Shown here one piece after another: positions 29,141 through 54,350 of a stretch of 64,000 nt of DNA. Both the position numbers and the translations under genes were made by a program. Position 1 is the first letter of the stretch. The number at the start of each line of letters is the position of its first letter. Under the pieces are notes generated by a model that did not search any database, was not told the DNA's origin, and was given only the letters and a program-made list of their open reading frames with translations. Source of the stretch: Onchidella celtica (lineage: Eukaryota; Mollusca; Gastropoda; Systellommatophora; Onchidiidae); NCBI GenBank assembly GCA_963931925.1, contig OZ007570.1, forward strand, positions 55,713,080 through 55,777,079, given 5' to 3'.

Positions 29141-30334
29141 GTACGACATTTGGAGCACTACTGCAGATCAAAGAAAGCCGCCATGTGATATTTGGAGCAC
29201 TAAGTTAGTTCAAAGAAAGCCGGCATGTGACATTTGGAGCACTAGCATTTGGGATGTGATTTTATCGATTAATCCTTAATCAACCTGTTGACTATCGATT
29301 ACTCTATGAATATTTTGCAATAACTTGCGGTGGGTACCACAGGGATAGAAAGTTTCTTAATAGGTCTAATACACTCTACGTCAGTCAATTCCATCGAGGC
29401 TAGTATAGAGACTAGTTTACGTTGGCAAAATGTTTGTTGAAGAGTTTTAAAACTTACAAAATTATGTTGGAATTATTTGGATATCAGGATATATTATTAG
29501 AATCCAAATATGGATTATTATAAGCATAACTGAACAAAGAAACATGTTAAATAGTCCATATTTATTCAACGATCGGTTTTATATTTCACATTTTTTTGCG
29601 TTAAAATCTTAGAGCCGTGGGCGTTTTGAATAAATGTTTATTTTTTAATAAACATTTTCCCTCTGTGTTTAAACAGGCTTGGGACTGTCTCGTGAAGAGG
29701 CGCGCATTAATAATGTTTATTTTATTGGGTTTTTTTTTTTTTTTTGGGGGGGTACTTTTTTTTTTTAATAAGTGGTTGAACAAAATAGATAATCTACACG
29801 AGACTTCACGCTGTTGTCGAAGGCCTAAGGGAAGTTAAGCTCCGTGGGACCCTACGAAAACAATAGAACAGTTTTGTGGAGTTAATTGGACACAGAGATC
29901 AGAATCGCCAGAAACGCCACAAACAGTGGCCATGGACAAGGACAACAACAACAACAATAATAATGATGATAACATAATAATACTTGTAATAATAATAATA
30001 ATAATAACAACAACAATAACAACATCATCATCATCGTCATCATTTATAGACCAGTCTTTTTTCACCTGATTCATGATGATGATGATGATGATGACCAGAA
30101 CAAAATTTGTTGAGTGTAAAAGATAGAAACTTATTTCAGCAGATTTGCGACTTGATGTTGATATGAGTAGTGAAAATCTAATCGAATACCAGCAGCGGTA
30201 TAGGTGCGCCAAATGTCATACTGAAATTTTATTAATTTTTGGTAGTGCTCCAAATGTCATACTGCAATTTGACCTAGATTTAGGCAGTGCTCCAAATGTC
30301 ATGTTTTGAAAATTTTGGTGCTCCAAACGTCATG
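29141..30334. mobile_element. Foldback-like element with inverted arrays of a 16-17 bp motif
   Basis: Left side: three copies of a motif close to tgacatttggagcacta at about 29143, 29186 and 29228, two of them within a ~45 bp direct repeat that includes caaagaaagccg. Right side: four copies in the opposite orientation (agtgctccaaatgtcat type) at about 30203, 30244, 30286 and 30317. The ~950 bp between carries (AAT)n and (GAT)n tracts. Spacers between motif copies are not conserved, unlike a normal MITE. Confidence 0.55.
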
Positions 30335-30339
30335 CTACC

Positions 30340-31190
30340 GAAGAATCAGAAAGAAGCGTGGCAAGAAGTTCTGCATGAGGAAATACGTGGAGGTGGGCGA
30401 GTGTCAAAAAGGAAAATACACCATAATTTATAACTAGAAAAAGGCTTTAATAGTGCAACCTGGAGTAAGAACACCGAAAGCGTCTCAACCACCCAGTTAA
30501 GATATCCCAAATCTGTCTCTCATCGTGCCATTCTCATTAACTCCAAACCTTTGCTTTCTGGTTGAACGGGTAAATGTCCACATACTAATAGATTAGGTTT
30601 GGGGTTAGGGATAAGGACAGGGCTAGGATTAGCTTTAGAATATGTTGATTTGGTGGGCGCGTACAGAACTCTTTTTCGCCTACTAGATCTAGTACTAACT
30701 CGATCCCAACTGAAAGACCCAACTGTGAACTAAACTATTTAACCAATTTTTTTTCTGACTATTACATCATTAAACGTGATTCAGCATCGTTATCGGGTAA
30801 AATTTTATATGGGTCAACCCTTCACCATTAAAATTTCATTCTTTCCGTACAAGCGGGTCAGACCACCGAAACCAGTAATTTCTTACTACTACATGTAATA
30901 GTCTGTCTTATCATGCAGTCCATTATCTTCCTGTTTGTTTGTTGTTGTTTTTTTGTCCTGGAAAGAGTTTCGTAAGTTCCGGCCATCCAGTCATGGCCAC
31001 CCTGTCCTTATCCCTCATCCTGTCCCTATCCCTGACCCCAAACCTAATCCTATCTATAAACCCTTCCCCTTATCCTCTTAACCAGAATACAAAAAGAACA
31101 CCTGTAAAAGTGGTCGGGAAATATGAAGCTCTTTCTTTTGTCTTCATTTCATCTTCATCTCTCGCAACATTATCATAAAATAGAATGAGA
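30340..31190. other. Intergenic sequence, nothing recognised
   Basis: AT-rich sequence with a gggttagggataagg-type patch at about 30602 and a ccctatccctgacccc patch at about 31023, simple-sequence noise. No gene seen. Confidence 0.5.
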
Positions 31191-31196
31191 ACTCAC

Positions 31197-31299
31197 CTTT
31201 CCCTATATGTCGTAATCCAGTATTTTATCAGATTCACAGGCCAATCATGAATCATATAGTCTAAATATCCACGGCATGTCCAAATATTATATTTCGCAC
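31197..31299 (-). CDS. Candidate internal exon c of an unidentified minus-strand gene
   Basis: Between acceptor cactgag and donor GAAAG|GTGAGT one frame is open, including YNIWTCRGYLDYMIHDWPVN; the other two contain stops. An in-frame TGA immediately precedes the acceptor. I do not recognise the sequence. Its entry phase (1) does not match the exit phase (0) of candidate exon b, so an exon may lie between them or one call is wrong. Confidence 0.3.
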
Positions 31300-31548
31300 C
31301 TCAGTGACAGCACACATTCACTGTTACTAAAGTTCTGGCACATGATGAGTAAACTTGCACACATCGGCTGAACCCGTCCTGAGCCCTAATATCTTACATC
31401 ACGCGTCAGTCACCAAATCCTAATCCCTTCACACGATCATTATGTTACTAATGTTACACAGTTGTCTGTGGTGGAGATATACCTAATTTTTAAACCCTCT
31501 CCTCACCCCACCTCACCTTCACTAACACACGGGGTGAGAAGTACTCAC

Positions 31549-31643
31549 GCCTGAAATTTTGTGCTCGTTTAACACGTCTGGCTCATCAAATTGCTCAAGG
31601 ATAATTCCATTTTCTAAAAGATCCCACGTTCGTATTATGAAAC
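31549..31643 (-). CDS. Candidate internal exon b of an unidentified minus-strand gene (WD40-like)
   Basis: Donor GGC|GTGAGT. The only open frame reads FIIRTWDLLENGIILEQFDE and continues to HKISG; R-T-W-D-L-x-x-x-G is the end of a typical WD40 repeat. A stop codon immediately precedes the acceptor in the same frame. The acceptor (aatgatgag) lacks a pyrimidine tract. Phase fits candidate exon a (G|GT giving Gly). Confidence 0.35.
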
Positions 31644-32430
31644 CTCATCATTCACCTTATTGTTTTCGCTGCACATCCATAAATTCAGAGGAAAATACAA
31701 AACTGCTGTAGAATTCCACTGCGCTTTTTTAAAATGATGTTTCTAAAATGTATTGGTGATCATCCCTACCACCCCCCCCCCTCCTCCTTCATCTCCCCCT
31801 TAAAAAAAAAAAAAACCGCCGACCGGCGCTGCACTGTGGCGACGACGTGCCTGCTCCAGTTATAACTGGGCTGCAATGGTACAAAGGCAAATTTCCCAAA
31901 TGGGATTAAAGAATTATACAAATACAAGTACAAATACAAAATGTATTGGTGTTTCATTTACGTGGAGTAATCCATAATTTCACAGAGTTTAACCAGTTGG
32001 CACCTGCCGCCCCCTTTCCACAACTCCCCCCCCCTCCCCTTTTTTTTTCAGTTTGCTTTCTGGACAACGGAGAGGATGTGAGTGGATGTACGAGAGTCTA
32101 GATCTAGTTATGAAATGTCTATTCCTGTGCTTGTGAATCGCACGCGTGTTTACGAATGTGCCATAAATAATTATAATGATGCATTATTTTTAAATTTTAA
32201 TAAAAAAAATATATGTCGTGTATTTAGGCATAACCGATCCGTCGAATGTATGCATTTTGGTGGCTTTAATTATTTCCTTTTATAAGGCATTAACGCCGTG
32301 GAGCTGGTGTTTTGCCCGGAAGATCTGTCTCTCGAGGGCTCCAGCTGTTGTCTGTCTATCCTTGACTGTTTGCTTCTTCAAGAGCTTTCTCTTTTAATCT
32401 CTCTGTGCTCTTGTGTGTCAGTCTGTCTAT

Positions 32431-32433
32431 TTG

Positions 32434-32468
<35 letters not shown>

Positions 32469-32523
32469 CTCTGTCTGTCTTCTTCCTCTCTCAGTCTGCC
32501 CGCCTGTCTGTCTCCCTCTCACA

Positions 32524-32559
<36 letters not shown>

Positions 32560-32602
32560 CCCTCTCCCTGTCTGTTTGTCTGTCTGTCTGTCTACCTTTC
32601 TC
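32431..32602. repeat. (CT)n, (GT)n and (CTGT)n microsatellite
   Basis: Compound tract ending in ctgtctgtctgt repeats. The long Ser/Leu/Val/Cys-rich frames over it are artefacts. Confidence 0.95.
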
Positions 32603-32846
32603 TGTCTGTGCTGTCTGTCTCAATCTCATCATTCCCAAAAACCGCTAAATCACTTCTAATTCCTTCCCATCTTTTTCTTTACTCCTCGTTATCGCAATCG
32701 AATTGAGAAAATCCTGTGCAAGCCGAGGAAAAGAGCTGGGGTGGGAGCAGGGGAGGGGAGGGAGGGTAGGTCTTGTGGCGTATGGCATGCTTGTATCAGC
32801 TTAGAAATTTATTACCGTACGTGGCATGGAGTCATTTATTACTCAC

Positions 32847-32910
32847 CTTGAAAAGCTGATGGGGGACAGGAGATACAGATAAAGAGCGGTGAAAACTGAG
32901 CATGTGGAAC
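32847..32910 (-). CDS. Candidate internal exon a of an unidentified minus-strand gene
   Basis: 64 nt with acceptor agcttgcag and donor CAAG|GTGAGT. In the frame compatible with exon b it reads VPHAQFSPLFICISCPPSAF, which together with exon b would make one WD40 blade (A-x-F-S-P...W-D-L). All three frames are open, so the frame rests on phase agreement with exon b. Confidence 0.3.
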
Positions 32911-33196
32911 CTGCAAGCTTCATGAGATTGGAGATTGAAATAGCGGCAGTTTGTATTTTTATACCAGGAGAGATACGCAGCGTTGCTCGGGATAAATCTG
33001 TTCACTCTTTTCAATCTGCCCTTCGTCCCCTTTTCCCCTCTTGTCCCCCTTTTCCCCTGAAAATAATTTAGTTCATTCAAGTAATTTCTTAACTACTAGT
33101 GGACTTAATAAATCTAGTCATTAATGATAATAACAGTGAGTGAATATACGTGCATTTTTGTGAGTGAGTAAGTGTAGGTGTACCATGTTTATGTGA

Positions 33197-33198
33197 AA

Positions 33199-33263
<65 letters not shown>

Positions 33264-33269
33264 CAGATG

Positions 33270-33301
<32 letters not shown>

Positions 33302-33320
33302 GGAGAGAGACAGACAGACA
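33197..33320. repeat. (GA)n followed by (CAGA)n microsatellite
   Basis: Pure GA run (about 33199-33262) continuing into agacagacagac to about 33320. Confidence 0.95.
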
Positions 33321-33361
33321 GAAAGAAAAAAAAGGGGGGAGGGAGTGATGTTGACATTGTT

Positions 33362-33655
33362 GATGTGGCAGTAATAGCAATAGTAGTAGTGGTAGTAAAA
33401 GCAGTAGTTGTAGCAGTAATAGTAATAGTAGTAGTACTAGTAGAACTAGCAGTTGTAGTGGTGGCACTAGCAGTGGTAGTAATAGTAGTAATTGTTGTAC
33501 TGGTAGTAGTACAAGTAGTAGCAGTTGCAGTGATAGTAGCAGCAGCGATAGCAGGGATAGTAGCAGTAGCAGAGGTAGTGGTAGAAGCAGGGGTAATGGC
33601 AGGAAGCAACAACCCAAACGGTGGAGTATTAATAACACTCAAAATAGCAGTATAA
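33362..33655. repeat. Imperfect (AGT)n trinucleotide tract
   Basis: About 290 bp of agt/gta/gca variants, giving low-complexity Val/Ala frames on plus and Thr/Leu frames on minus. A simple-sequence expansion, not a gene. Confidence 0.85.
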
Positions 33656-33829
33656 ATTAACTGCAATGGCAACGCAGGAAGTTGTAGTTGAAGAAGCTTC
33701 TGCAGCTGTAGTTGTAATGGCTGAACGTGCAGTTGTAGTGCACTTTGAACATAACAGCAGTGCGCTGTACGACATGCTGACGACTGGATCTTGTTCAAGC
33801 TAGACTTTACGTCAAAGGAGGCCATTGTT

Positions 33830-36300
33830 CTCTCTACCTACTGTGATCTTTGGGCACTTTGAGATCAAGTTCCGCTTCATTGCTGCACGTTGTTTAATGT
33901 TCATTCTCAGAACTGGCAACCATGATTTCAGTTTGGTTGAAAGTCTGTTAGTGTTACATACTCAAATCGACTGGTTGACCAGGGATCACAATACACACCC
34001 TTATTTACCTTCCAGTCAAAGGCACTGTCTTAATGGAGTCGTAAATTAACCCCGCCTGTCCCATTCAGTTTGTTGTATAGTCAGGTGTGTGGCACGTCGA
34101 AATCGTGAGGTTGGAGCTTACGACATTTTTATCTTGTCTGATGGTGGGTAAATTGTTTCAAATCCTTTGTGATTGATAAACAAATTATTATTTCTTGTTC
34201 TCAAAATATATGATAAAAAATATCATTTAAAAAAATTCAGGACACCTGTGATATCTAGAAGTATTATTCAGCTATGGAGGGCCGGAATACGGTTTTATAG
34301 GCCCCTGTGCTACAGGTACTGCGAGGCCCCCAGTAATGGTTAATAAAAGCACGTATTTCGGATTCTTTTATTATAATATAACGATAATACCCACCAACAA
34401 TTTCATTAAATAAATCTATTTGTTATCCGGAGAACGATCTGCAACAAAAATTAGAACAAGGTTTTGATGTTTATAATTTCACTTATAATCTCTGGAGGCC
34501 CTCAGCTGGTGGATGAGCCTGGGCTGCAGGCCATATAGCCCACGCCTTGATCAGGCGATGCAGTCTTGGAGTTGCACGAATGCTGGTGTCGTCCAAACCA
34601 TTTGAGTTCGGCTGATGTCGAAAATATGTGCATTTTCTTGGTTAATGTGTCCGACCATAAGACTGCACAGTGTCATATTTTAGTTACTGCCTCTTGCAAG
34701 TTTTACAGAATGCTGACACTTTACTCTGTCCAAAGGTGATGGGAAGCATAAATTGCAATTGTCGTCTGTTCTTAGATGACTGGTGGCATTATTTAGGACA
34801 GTGGTCTATAAAAGTGCTGATTCAAACATCCATCTTTCTCTCAGTAGGACTATTGTAGATCGTGTTTTAATGTTCATAATTATTTTGGTCTTGCTTTCCA
34901 GTAAAAATTTTACCTGGCACCCCGCTTTGTGCGCGTCAGTGTTCCCAGGTACCGTAGCCTATGAAGTATGATGAAATCAACACCAGAAATGCAGAGTTAT
35001 CAGCTCCATTCACTCGTTTCAACCCGAGCAAACTGCCCCCCTCCCCCCTCCATCCCCCATCTTACCTTTCCCATAACCTTATGTTATTTCCTAGTAATGT
35101 GACATTGCACTGGTTGTATTTCCCCGTTCCGAAAGCAATGATATTTACGTGGAGATTATGGTCCGATTATAAACTGAAAACGTGGAAGTTTCAAAGGAGA
35201 GATGGGTGTAAGCTGAATAAGTTTGTCCTTGCATGACAAAGTATGCACAAAGCGTAATTCTGTAAAATTTGGTACAGCTGGAATCTCTCTACCGATCTCC
35301 CCATCGTTAATAAGAAAGAATGCCGAATTATATAAGAGATTTATAATATCCTCCACATAGCGATGATTAGCGGCGAAGATCATTGACCTCTTCTCTGAGA
35401 GAGATCCGCCAAATTTGGAAGGTATAACTTTATGAGTATCCTACGTAAGGGCCATAAATCGTACAGTACTTTCATACCAGCTTCACAGTAGCAGGTACAT
35501 CGGGTTTACTCAAGGATTTTCGGGTAACAGAGACGCTATCGACAGAATGGACTAGATCGTAGATTAGTATAGTTTTTATTGTTTTATATCAAGGTTTGTC
35601 CCACTTATCTAACACGAGTTCGTGTTCTTTGGAATCTCTGGGCTTCAGTGGCAAACCAAGGTAGCATATTGATAGTCAACAGAGAAATTAAGATTATTTT
35701 GATCCCGCTCCTCCATGGTAAATAAAACTGTCTATCTCGACATCCTCGACGTACCAGAACTTTGTTGGTTGTGCTTGCTAGGCCCCTAGAGCCAGAGCTG
35801 TGTTGAGTGTCACTGTCAGTCTACCTGATTTTCGGATTTGGGTATGTTATTACGGTTAGTTAACTTTGAAAATTAATATTGTTATATTAATCTGTACTAT
35901 ATATTTGTGGACTTGAGATTTTTCGTTGCAAAAAGGCTTCTGAATCACTCAACATTCAGACTTCAAATTTTATATGGTGCATCAGAATGAATGTAAGAGT
36001 GCACAGTTTTTAATAGAAGTCTCAAATCGGTGTAGTTTTTTTAATTGGAAATTTATTGTTTCGCCATCATTTAGATCTATTTCGAGTCATGGTTCGCCAT
36101 TTTAAGGTTTCGTTATCACTTCCTGCGATGTGTTCACTGTCAAACACACTAACCCGTGCGCAAATCATGCTGTTGTACGGGATGCGCAGTGTGTCAACCC
36201 ATAAAGGCAGAGCAGTAAGACTTATTTAAAAACAAACAAACAAAAATAAAATAAACAAATAGGAACAGGCCAGATGAAGCAGGTCCATAATAACCACCCA
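33830..36300. other. Intergenic sequence, nothing firmly recognised
   Basis: AT-rich. One minus-strand stretch near 34012-34061 ends in GGAAG|GTAAAT with a short open frame, but its phase does not fit the neighbouring candidate exons. No repeat family matched elsewhere in the window. Confidence 0.45.
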
Positions 36301-36330
36301 GAACTGAAACCAATATTCAAACCGATTTAT

Positions 36331-36358
36331 CCCGGGCAGGGCCGGGGACCTCAGCTAG
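36331..36358 (+). mobile_element. Helitron-like 3' terminus
   Basis: A GC-rich stem-loop (cccgggcagggccgggg) is followed by acctcag, CTAG and then T, the 3' signature seen in the complete Helitrons at 45.43 and 59.21 kb. The 5' end was not located. Confidence 0.55.
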
Positions 36359-36359
36359 T

Positions 36360-38202
36360 ATTATGATAATTGTCATTTTGTGGGCACAATTAAAATAGAT
36401 CTCTTCACTGGAACTTTTGTCATGAATGCCGGAAAAGAATATTCTAACAATGAATTTTACATATCTTTTTAGCAGCAGGTTTCATTACAAGAAACGCAAA
36501 AATTAACGTTGAGATGAGTTTTGTAGATAATTATAATATAATTTCCCTTTTTTTTCCTTCTCATGAACCGTTGCAGCAGTCACAGGATAATAATTATCGA
36601 AACCAACCAAATCGTCATACTCGGACCGTGGACTTGCGCAACAATTTCAACAACGCAACAATTCCGAATTCGCTTCACACCCCATTCATAATTTTTAATG
36701 AAAAAGAGTAGTACTGACCGTATTTATAGTAATACGCGCGCCAGTTTTGGGCATAATTATAGTGGGAGAAGGAATGGTTGGTCCCGGTATTTAGTGTCTC
36801 GGGTTTTAGATTAGAAGGTATATAAAACAGTATTTTATGAAAGAAATCGGGTAATTTATTTTGGTAAAGCCATAATTTCTCGTGTGACTGATTATTAGTA
36901 ATTGCGAGTTTTTCATCTGATGGAGTGTGGGTGTATTTAAACGTCTGTAGAAGTAGTTCTGGAGAGAATGTAAAATTCTTTTTTATCTTTTCAGACAAGT
37001 CTGCGGTGGACTAGTTCGGTAAAGAAAAAAAAAAATCATAATCGGTTTACACTAGAGTCATAACATGGGCTTCACAGCGCTTTAGATAAATATTGTTACA
37101 GAAATTTTAACATTGTGAATGTGTGTGAATCAGACATACACGAGTATTTCAATGTCTGGGTACCATGGAATGCTACGGTCGCTTATGTGTTATTTCTTTC
37201 ATTCATTTTTTCCCCCCATTCTTTCTGTCTTCCTCTCTTTCTTCACTATTTGCTCTTGACTTTTCTTTCATTTCAAATGAATTGTCAGTATTTCTGTTTG
37301 TCTATTACCCCTCCCCTCCTCCATTTCCGACAACTCCCTCCCCACCCACCCCCCCCCCACATCGTCTCCGGTTATGCCTTAGTTCATGACTGTAGTGTAA
37401 GTCACTTGAAGTCTGAGACTGTTGACACATAATGCACAGAGATCAGTCTGCCGAAAAGACGTAGACATTTGTTTTGGTACGAAATTTGTACCACCGAAGA
37501 TCAGTATGTTTAGGGCTGCAAAGAATAACAACAACAACAAATATAAATAGCAAGGTCTATTCAATGGACGAAAGTTTGTTGTTGTTGTTGTTGTTGTTGT
37601 TTTCGGTCATCGCTTGAAAATCTCTGGTTATAAAATATATTTCTGAATTCGCCATTTTTTAAATTTTTGTTTGTGCCAGAGAAATATTTCTGTTCCTCAT
37701 GCTCCTTGTGTAAAACACCTGTATGTTATAACTTTTTTTTTTTTTTCGCGAAGGCGACCTTTACCTATGGTGTAGAAATCATGTGTCTTCGAATCAAAGA
37801 CGCCATGTTATTGAATATTTCTAACCGATTGATAGAAATCATACGTTTATAGAGGACTAGGCCAGACTGAATCCCCCAATAAACAAAGAGCCTCTACCCT
37901 CCCTAAATGGCGAGACTCAGCGAACCCAAAGTTCATCCCAAGCCTTAAGCCGTATTTTCCTGTGTACGGCAACGGAAACGGGAAAGGAAACGCCAAAAAC
38001 CCTCATAGTAATGAAATAGAATGTTTTCAGGCGTACCAAAACGCCACCTCCGTACACATGGAAACACTCTTTCTTTTTTACTACTAGGCGGATTTTTGAA
38101 GTTTTCCTTGCCGTTTCTGTTTCCCTACACCTAAAACCCAGCTTGAGACTGATGCCCAAATGCTTTATGAAATGAATAAACCTGATTCCTTTCTATCCCC
38201 AG
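36360..38202. other. Region upstream of the RRM-like gene
   Basis: Contains a (TTG)n tract at about 37578 and diverged inverted segments near 37965-38130 (acggcaacggaaacgggaaa against ttccttgccgtttctg), perhaps an old MITE. The promoter and any upstream leader exon of the RRM-like gene should lie here, but I could not place them. Confidence 0.4.
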
Positions 38203-38304
38203 AACCACTGAGTGGGGACTCGTACATCTTGAAGCTCATGATCTGCTCACCTAATACACTTGTTCGTGTGAAAATTGCTGTATCGGTTTGGAACAAATAA
38301 TAAT

Positions 38305-51151
<12,847 letters not shown>

Positions 51152-51159
51152 GTAAACAA

Positions 51160-51985
51160 TTATGTACATGTATGAGCTACTTATTTTGCAATGTTATTTC
51201 ATCAGAATGAAACTTAAATTTGAAATGCAAGCAAGCAAGCAAACAAACAAACAACCAAACACACATACAAATGCAAAGTTCCTGCGGGAGAGTATCAAAG
51301 ACCCACCAACATGTCACTGGCTACATATAAATGGATATTTATGACTGTAGGTTAGGAAGATAACGATTCGTATGTAATCAAAGCACAGTTCTTCAGACTA
51401 AATGATAATAATAATAATGATAATAATGATGATGACAAGATGTACAAAAATAAGACTTACTTAACCTGAGCAGCCCTTCGTCAGTATTTACAAAAATGTC
51501 ACAAGCAAAGTCTATCGGAATGAATCTGTTTCAGATTATGTATCAACAATTCGGGCTTTCATTTGAGAGTAGGCTTACGTGTATGTACTTTCTTTGTCCA
51601 GATTTTGCGGTTTTAATAGCCCTGTGGTAGGATTTTAAAAAACTTTCGGGAACAAAATTAATAGTAGTAGGTCTACATGCACAGAAAAGGCAAAAGAAAA
51701 AAGCAGTAAACATAAGGAAACGCTCTGCAGACTTAGAAAAGTTATAAATTCGTAATAATTATCATTACTGCACTGATTAAATCAGAAATGATTCAGAAAA
51801 TAGATGTTGCTTTTGTTTGTATGTAAAGCATGTTTCTTTTTTTTTTTTTAAATTTATTATACTCACCAATTCTACAATACATAAACATGCGATTATTCTG
51901 TTTACATACTGTGTAAAGCGTGCCCTGACTTGGTGGAAAGGTGAGATCATCAGTCTGTGTCTCAAAACATAATAAAACATGCACC
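51160..51985. other. Downstream of the RRM-like gene
   Basis: Probable 3' UTR then intergenic DNA; a (CAAA)n-type patch near 51230 and (AAT)n near 51409. No clear AATAAA was found close to the stop codon, so the polyadenylation site is not placed. Confidence 0.45.
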
Positions 51986-51999
51986 AGTGAGACAACAAT

Positions 52000-52235
52000 T
52001 CTCTTTCCTGTCTGTCTGCCTGTCTCTGCCTGTGTCCGTCTGTCTGTCTGCTTGTCTGTCTGTGTCTTTTATGTATGTCTGTTTGTCTGTCTATGTCTTT
52101 CCTGTCTGTCTGTCTGCCGCTGTCTGTCTCTTTCTCTTTGACTCTCGTGATCTCTCTCTATGTCTACATAAATTTCTTTCTCACTCTTTCTCTCTCTCTT
52201 TCCCTCCCTCTCTCTCTCTCCCTCTCTCTCTCTCT
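52000..52235. repeat. (CTGT)n and (CT)n low-complexity tract
   Basis: ctgtctgtctgc repeats passing into ctctctctccctc runs. Confidence 0.9.
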
Positions 52236-52584
52236 CTGTGTGGCCCTCTCAGCTTCCTATCACCCCCGCCCCTCTCCAAGATTTGTTTGCAAGTCTGTCT
52301 ACAGATTCCAAACTGCAAGCTACTGTCAAAACATTCGTAAAGAAACTGATACAGTCAGTAAGTCTATTTCTCAAAGCATTTATTACAAGAAGGCAGAATC
52401 GGAATCGTCCATCTCAACTTGCATGACACAAGGCTGTCCGTAGTGTCAGACTGGCAATATTTTTAAGAAAAATATTTTTAGAAAATTGGGATTACCCCTG
52501 GCAAACATCATGTTTGACTGGACAACGCAAATAATACTTACCTTAACCCCAATCCTAACTCTCTCTCTCTCTCTAAATATACAC

Positions 52585-52824
52585 AGCAGTTGTATGCGAC
52601 ATTTTGTCGATTTTGAGGTCTGTTGTGAAAATGTTTCTCTCACTCTTCTTAATTTTGGTGTAAGTGTCATTCCAATCAGTTAAAAACTTCGAGATTTGTG
52701 TTTGTGATATAATGTTGTAAGTGTTTTTGACCCTGATTTTACAGAACTCTTCAAACTTTCAGTGATCATTTCCTTGAAAAGCAAAAATGCACATACAAAA
52801 ATATGGAAAATACCCGACGATATA
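52585..52824. mobile_element. MITE family M1, copy 4
   Basis: gttgtatgcgacattttgtc, gattttgaggt, ttctctcactctt, tccaatcagttaaaaact and the right end aaaatatggaaaatacccga then cgat. The left inverted end is truncated before gttgtatgcg. Confidence 0.75.
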
Positions 52825-52944
52825 CGTATTTTTGTACTTTTTGTATTCTGTATAATTCTTTAATCCCAGTCGGCAGGGTTTTTTTCGGGGGGGGGGGGGG
52901 GGAGCTGGGGGGGGGGCTGGGAGGGTTGTAATAGAGATAAATTT

Positions 52945-53222
52945 TATTTAATTTTTGCCCTGGCAGCGGCCTGTTCGGCCTGGTCTTCTTGATTTCTAAC
53001 TCCCAATGTATCTTTAACATGCTCAATGTGCACACGGGCTCTCCGAGATTTTCGTCCTGATCCGAGAAGACTATAGGTGCTCGATCCTACGTACCGCAGG
53101 ATCAGGGACCGGAAAATATGAGAAAAATCCCAAAATTCCAACATGCCTGCACCGACCGGGATTCGAACCCGGTACTTCGGCATGGGAGGCGAGCACTTTG
53201 CCGGTAGACCACAGTACATACA
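52945..53222 (-). mobile_element. tRNA-Gly-derived SINE
   Basis: On the minus strand, starting near 53218: A-box-like TGTGGTCTACCGGCAAAG, then CTCGCCTCCCATGC (matching the anticodon arm of tRNA-Gly-CCC) and a B box GGGTTCGAATCCC with full T-arm pairing. A ~190 bp non-tRNA body follows and ends in an AT-rich tail (aattaaataaaatttatctc). The acceptor stem is incomplete, so this is a SINE rather than a functional tRNA gene. Confidence 0.78.
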
Positions 53223-54060
53223 GCTATAACGAAAGCCCGTCAAACACACTGTCCTTTGTCTGTGTGGCATCGAAGCACATACTACGCAGGCACATAGAAA
53301 GAACGATAGGTAGTAATCTAAGTACAGTCAAACACTCCTATTGGTAACTAAGGGATTGTTAACCAGAACGAACAGCAAAGAAATCGGCTACAACTAGACA
53401 ATTCCTGAGACTTACAGTAATAGAACGGAGGATGTGGGCGAGAGTTGAAACTCGCATTATCTAGCACAATCACTGACTTTAATCATTTAAAATAAAAGCC
53501 AAAACAAGAAAATGTAAACGAAAAAACTCTGATCAGTCGAGTTGCCAGGAAATGCATCCAAAACTGTAATTGATCTGCACAGCCAAAATAAAAAAAAATA
53601 AAAATCTCTGTCTGGGACTGCCGGTACACGTTTTTACTCAGTTATATCTAGAGGTGTCATTAACGTTATCATTTAGACGATAATACGAGCAAAGAAAAAA
53701 GGAAACTAAATAAACAAATATATAAATAAAATCGCAAGCATAAAACTTTACTGGGACGGCAGATCAAAGCAAGTTATTGTTGATTCTTTGCTCTATGCGT
53801 AGATTGGAAACGAGCACATGAGGTTAAGGTATGAAAATCATCGTGTTAGAAAGACAATGCAAAAACGGCTCTTGATAGCTAAGTTCGTGACCCAGAGGCT
53901 CGACCTATGTGTACCAAATGAGAGAAACTCGGTCAATGGTTCTTTGGTCTTTTGACATATGGCTGACCTCTTTACTTTACATGGTCATAATGAACAGAAA
54001 ATTGATGGGATGAATCAGATGGATATTCCAGTAGTCCAATGACTGAAATGCTATGCTAAA
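53223..54060. other. Intergenic sequence, nothing recognised
   Basis: AT-rich and apparently unique within the window. No gene or repeat identified. Confidence 0.5.
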
Positions 54061-54065
54061 ATTCC

Positions 54066-54350
54066 ACCAACCCATCCATTTATCCATCCATCCATCTATG
54101 CACCCATCCTTCATCTATCCATGAAATATCATAAAAACCACAGAAAAACTGTGGGGTCGCAGCAGGGCTATCTATTCATCTGTCTATTCACCCACCAATC
54201 AGCCCATCCATCATCCATCCTCACTCTCTCACTCATCCATCCATCCGTTCGGTCCATCAATCGATCCATCCATCCCCCCATCTATCCATCCGTCCACCCA
54301 TCCATCCCTCTATCTATCCATCCATCCATCCATCACCCTGTCTGTCTGTC
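54066..54350. repeat. (CATC)n tandem block
   Basis: Tetranucleotide variants of catc over about 280 bp, interrupted near 54121-54166 by a hairpin motif (ccacagaaaaactgtgg) also present at 39488 and 61172. Confidence 0.88.

Noticed and set aside
33121..33825. 234-residue minus-strand Thr/Ala/Ser-rich ORF and parallel long frames
   Set aside because: Produced by the (AGT)n, (CAGA)n and (GA)n tracts; several frames are open at once and no domain appears.
53148..53218. Functional tRNA-Gly gene
   Set aside because: The acceptor stem does not pair fully and the sequence continues into a SINE body.
52944..53270. 108-residue minus-strand ORF
   Set aside because: Runs through the tRNA-derived SINE head and body; chance frame.
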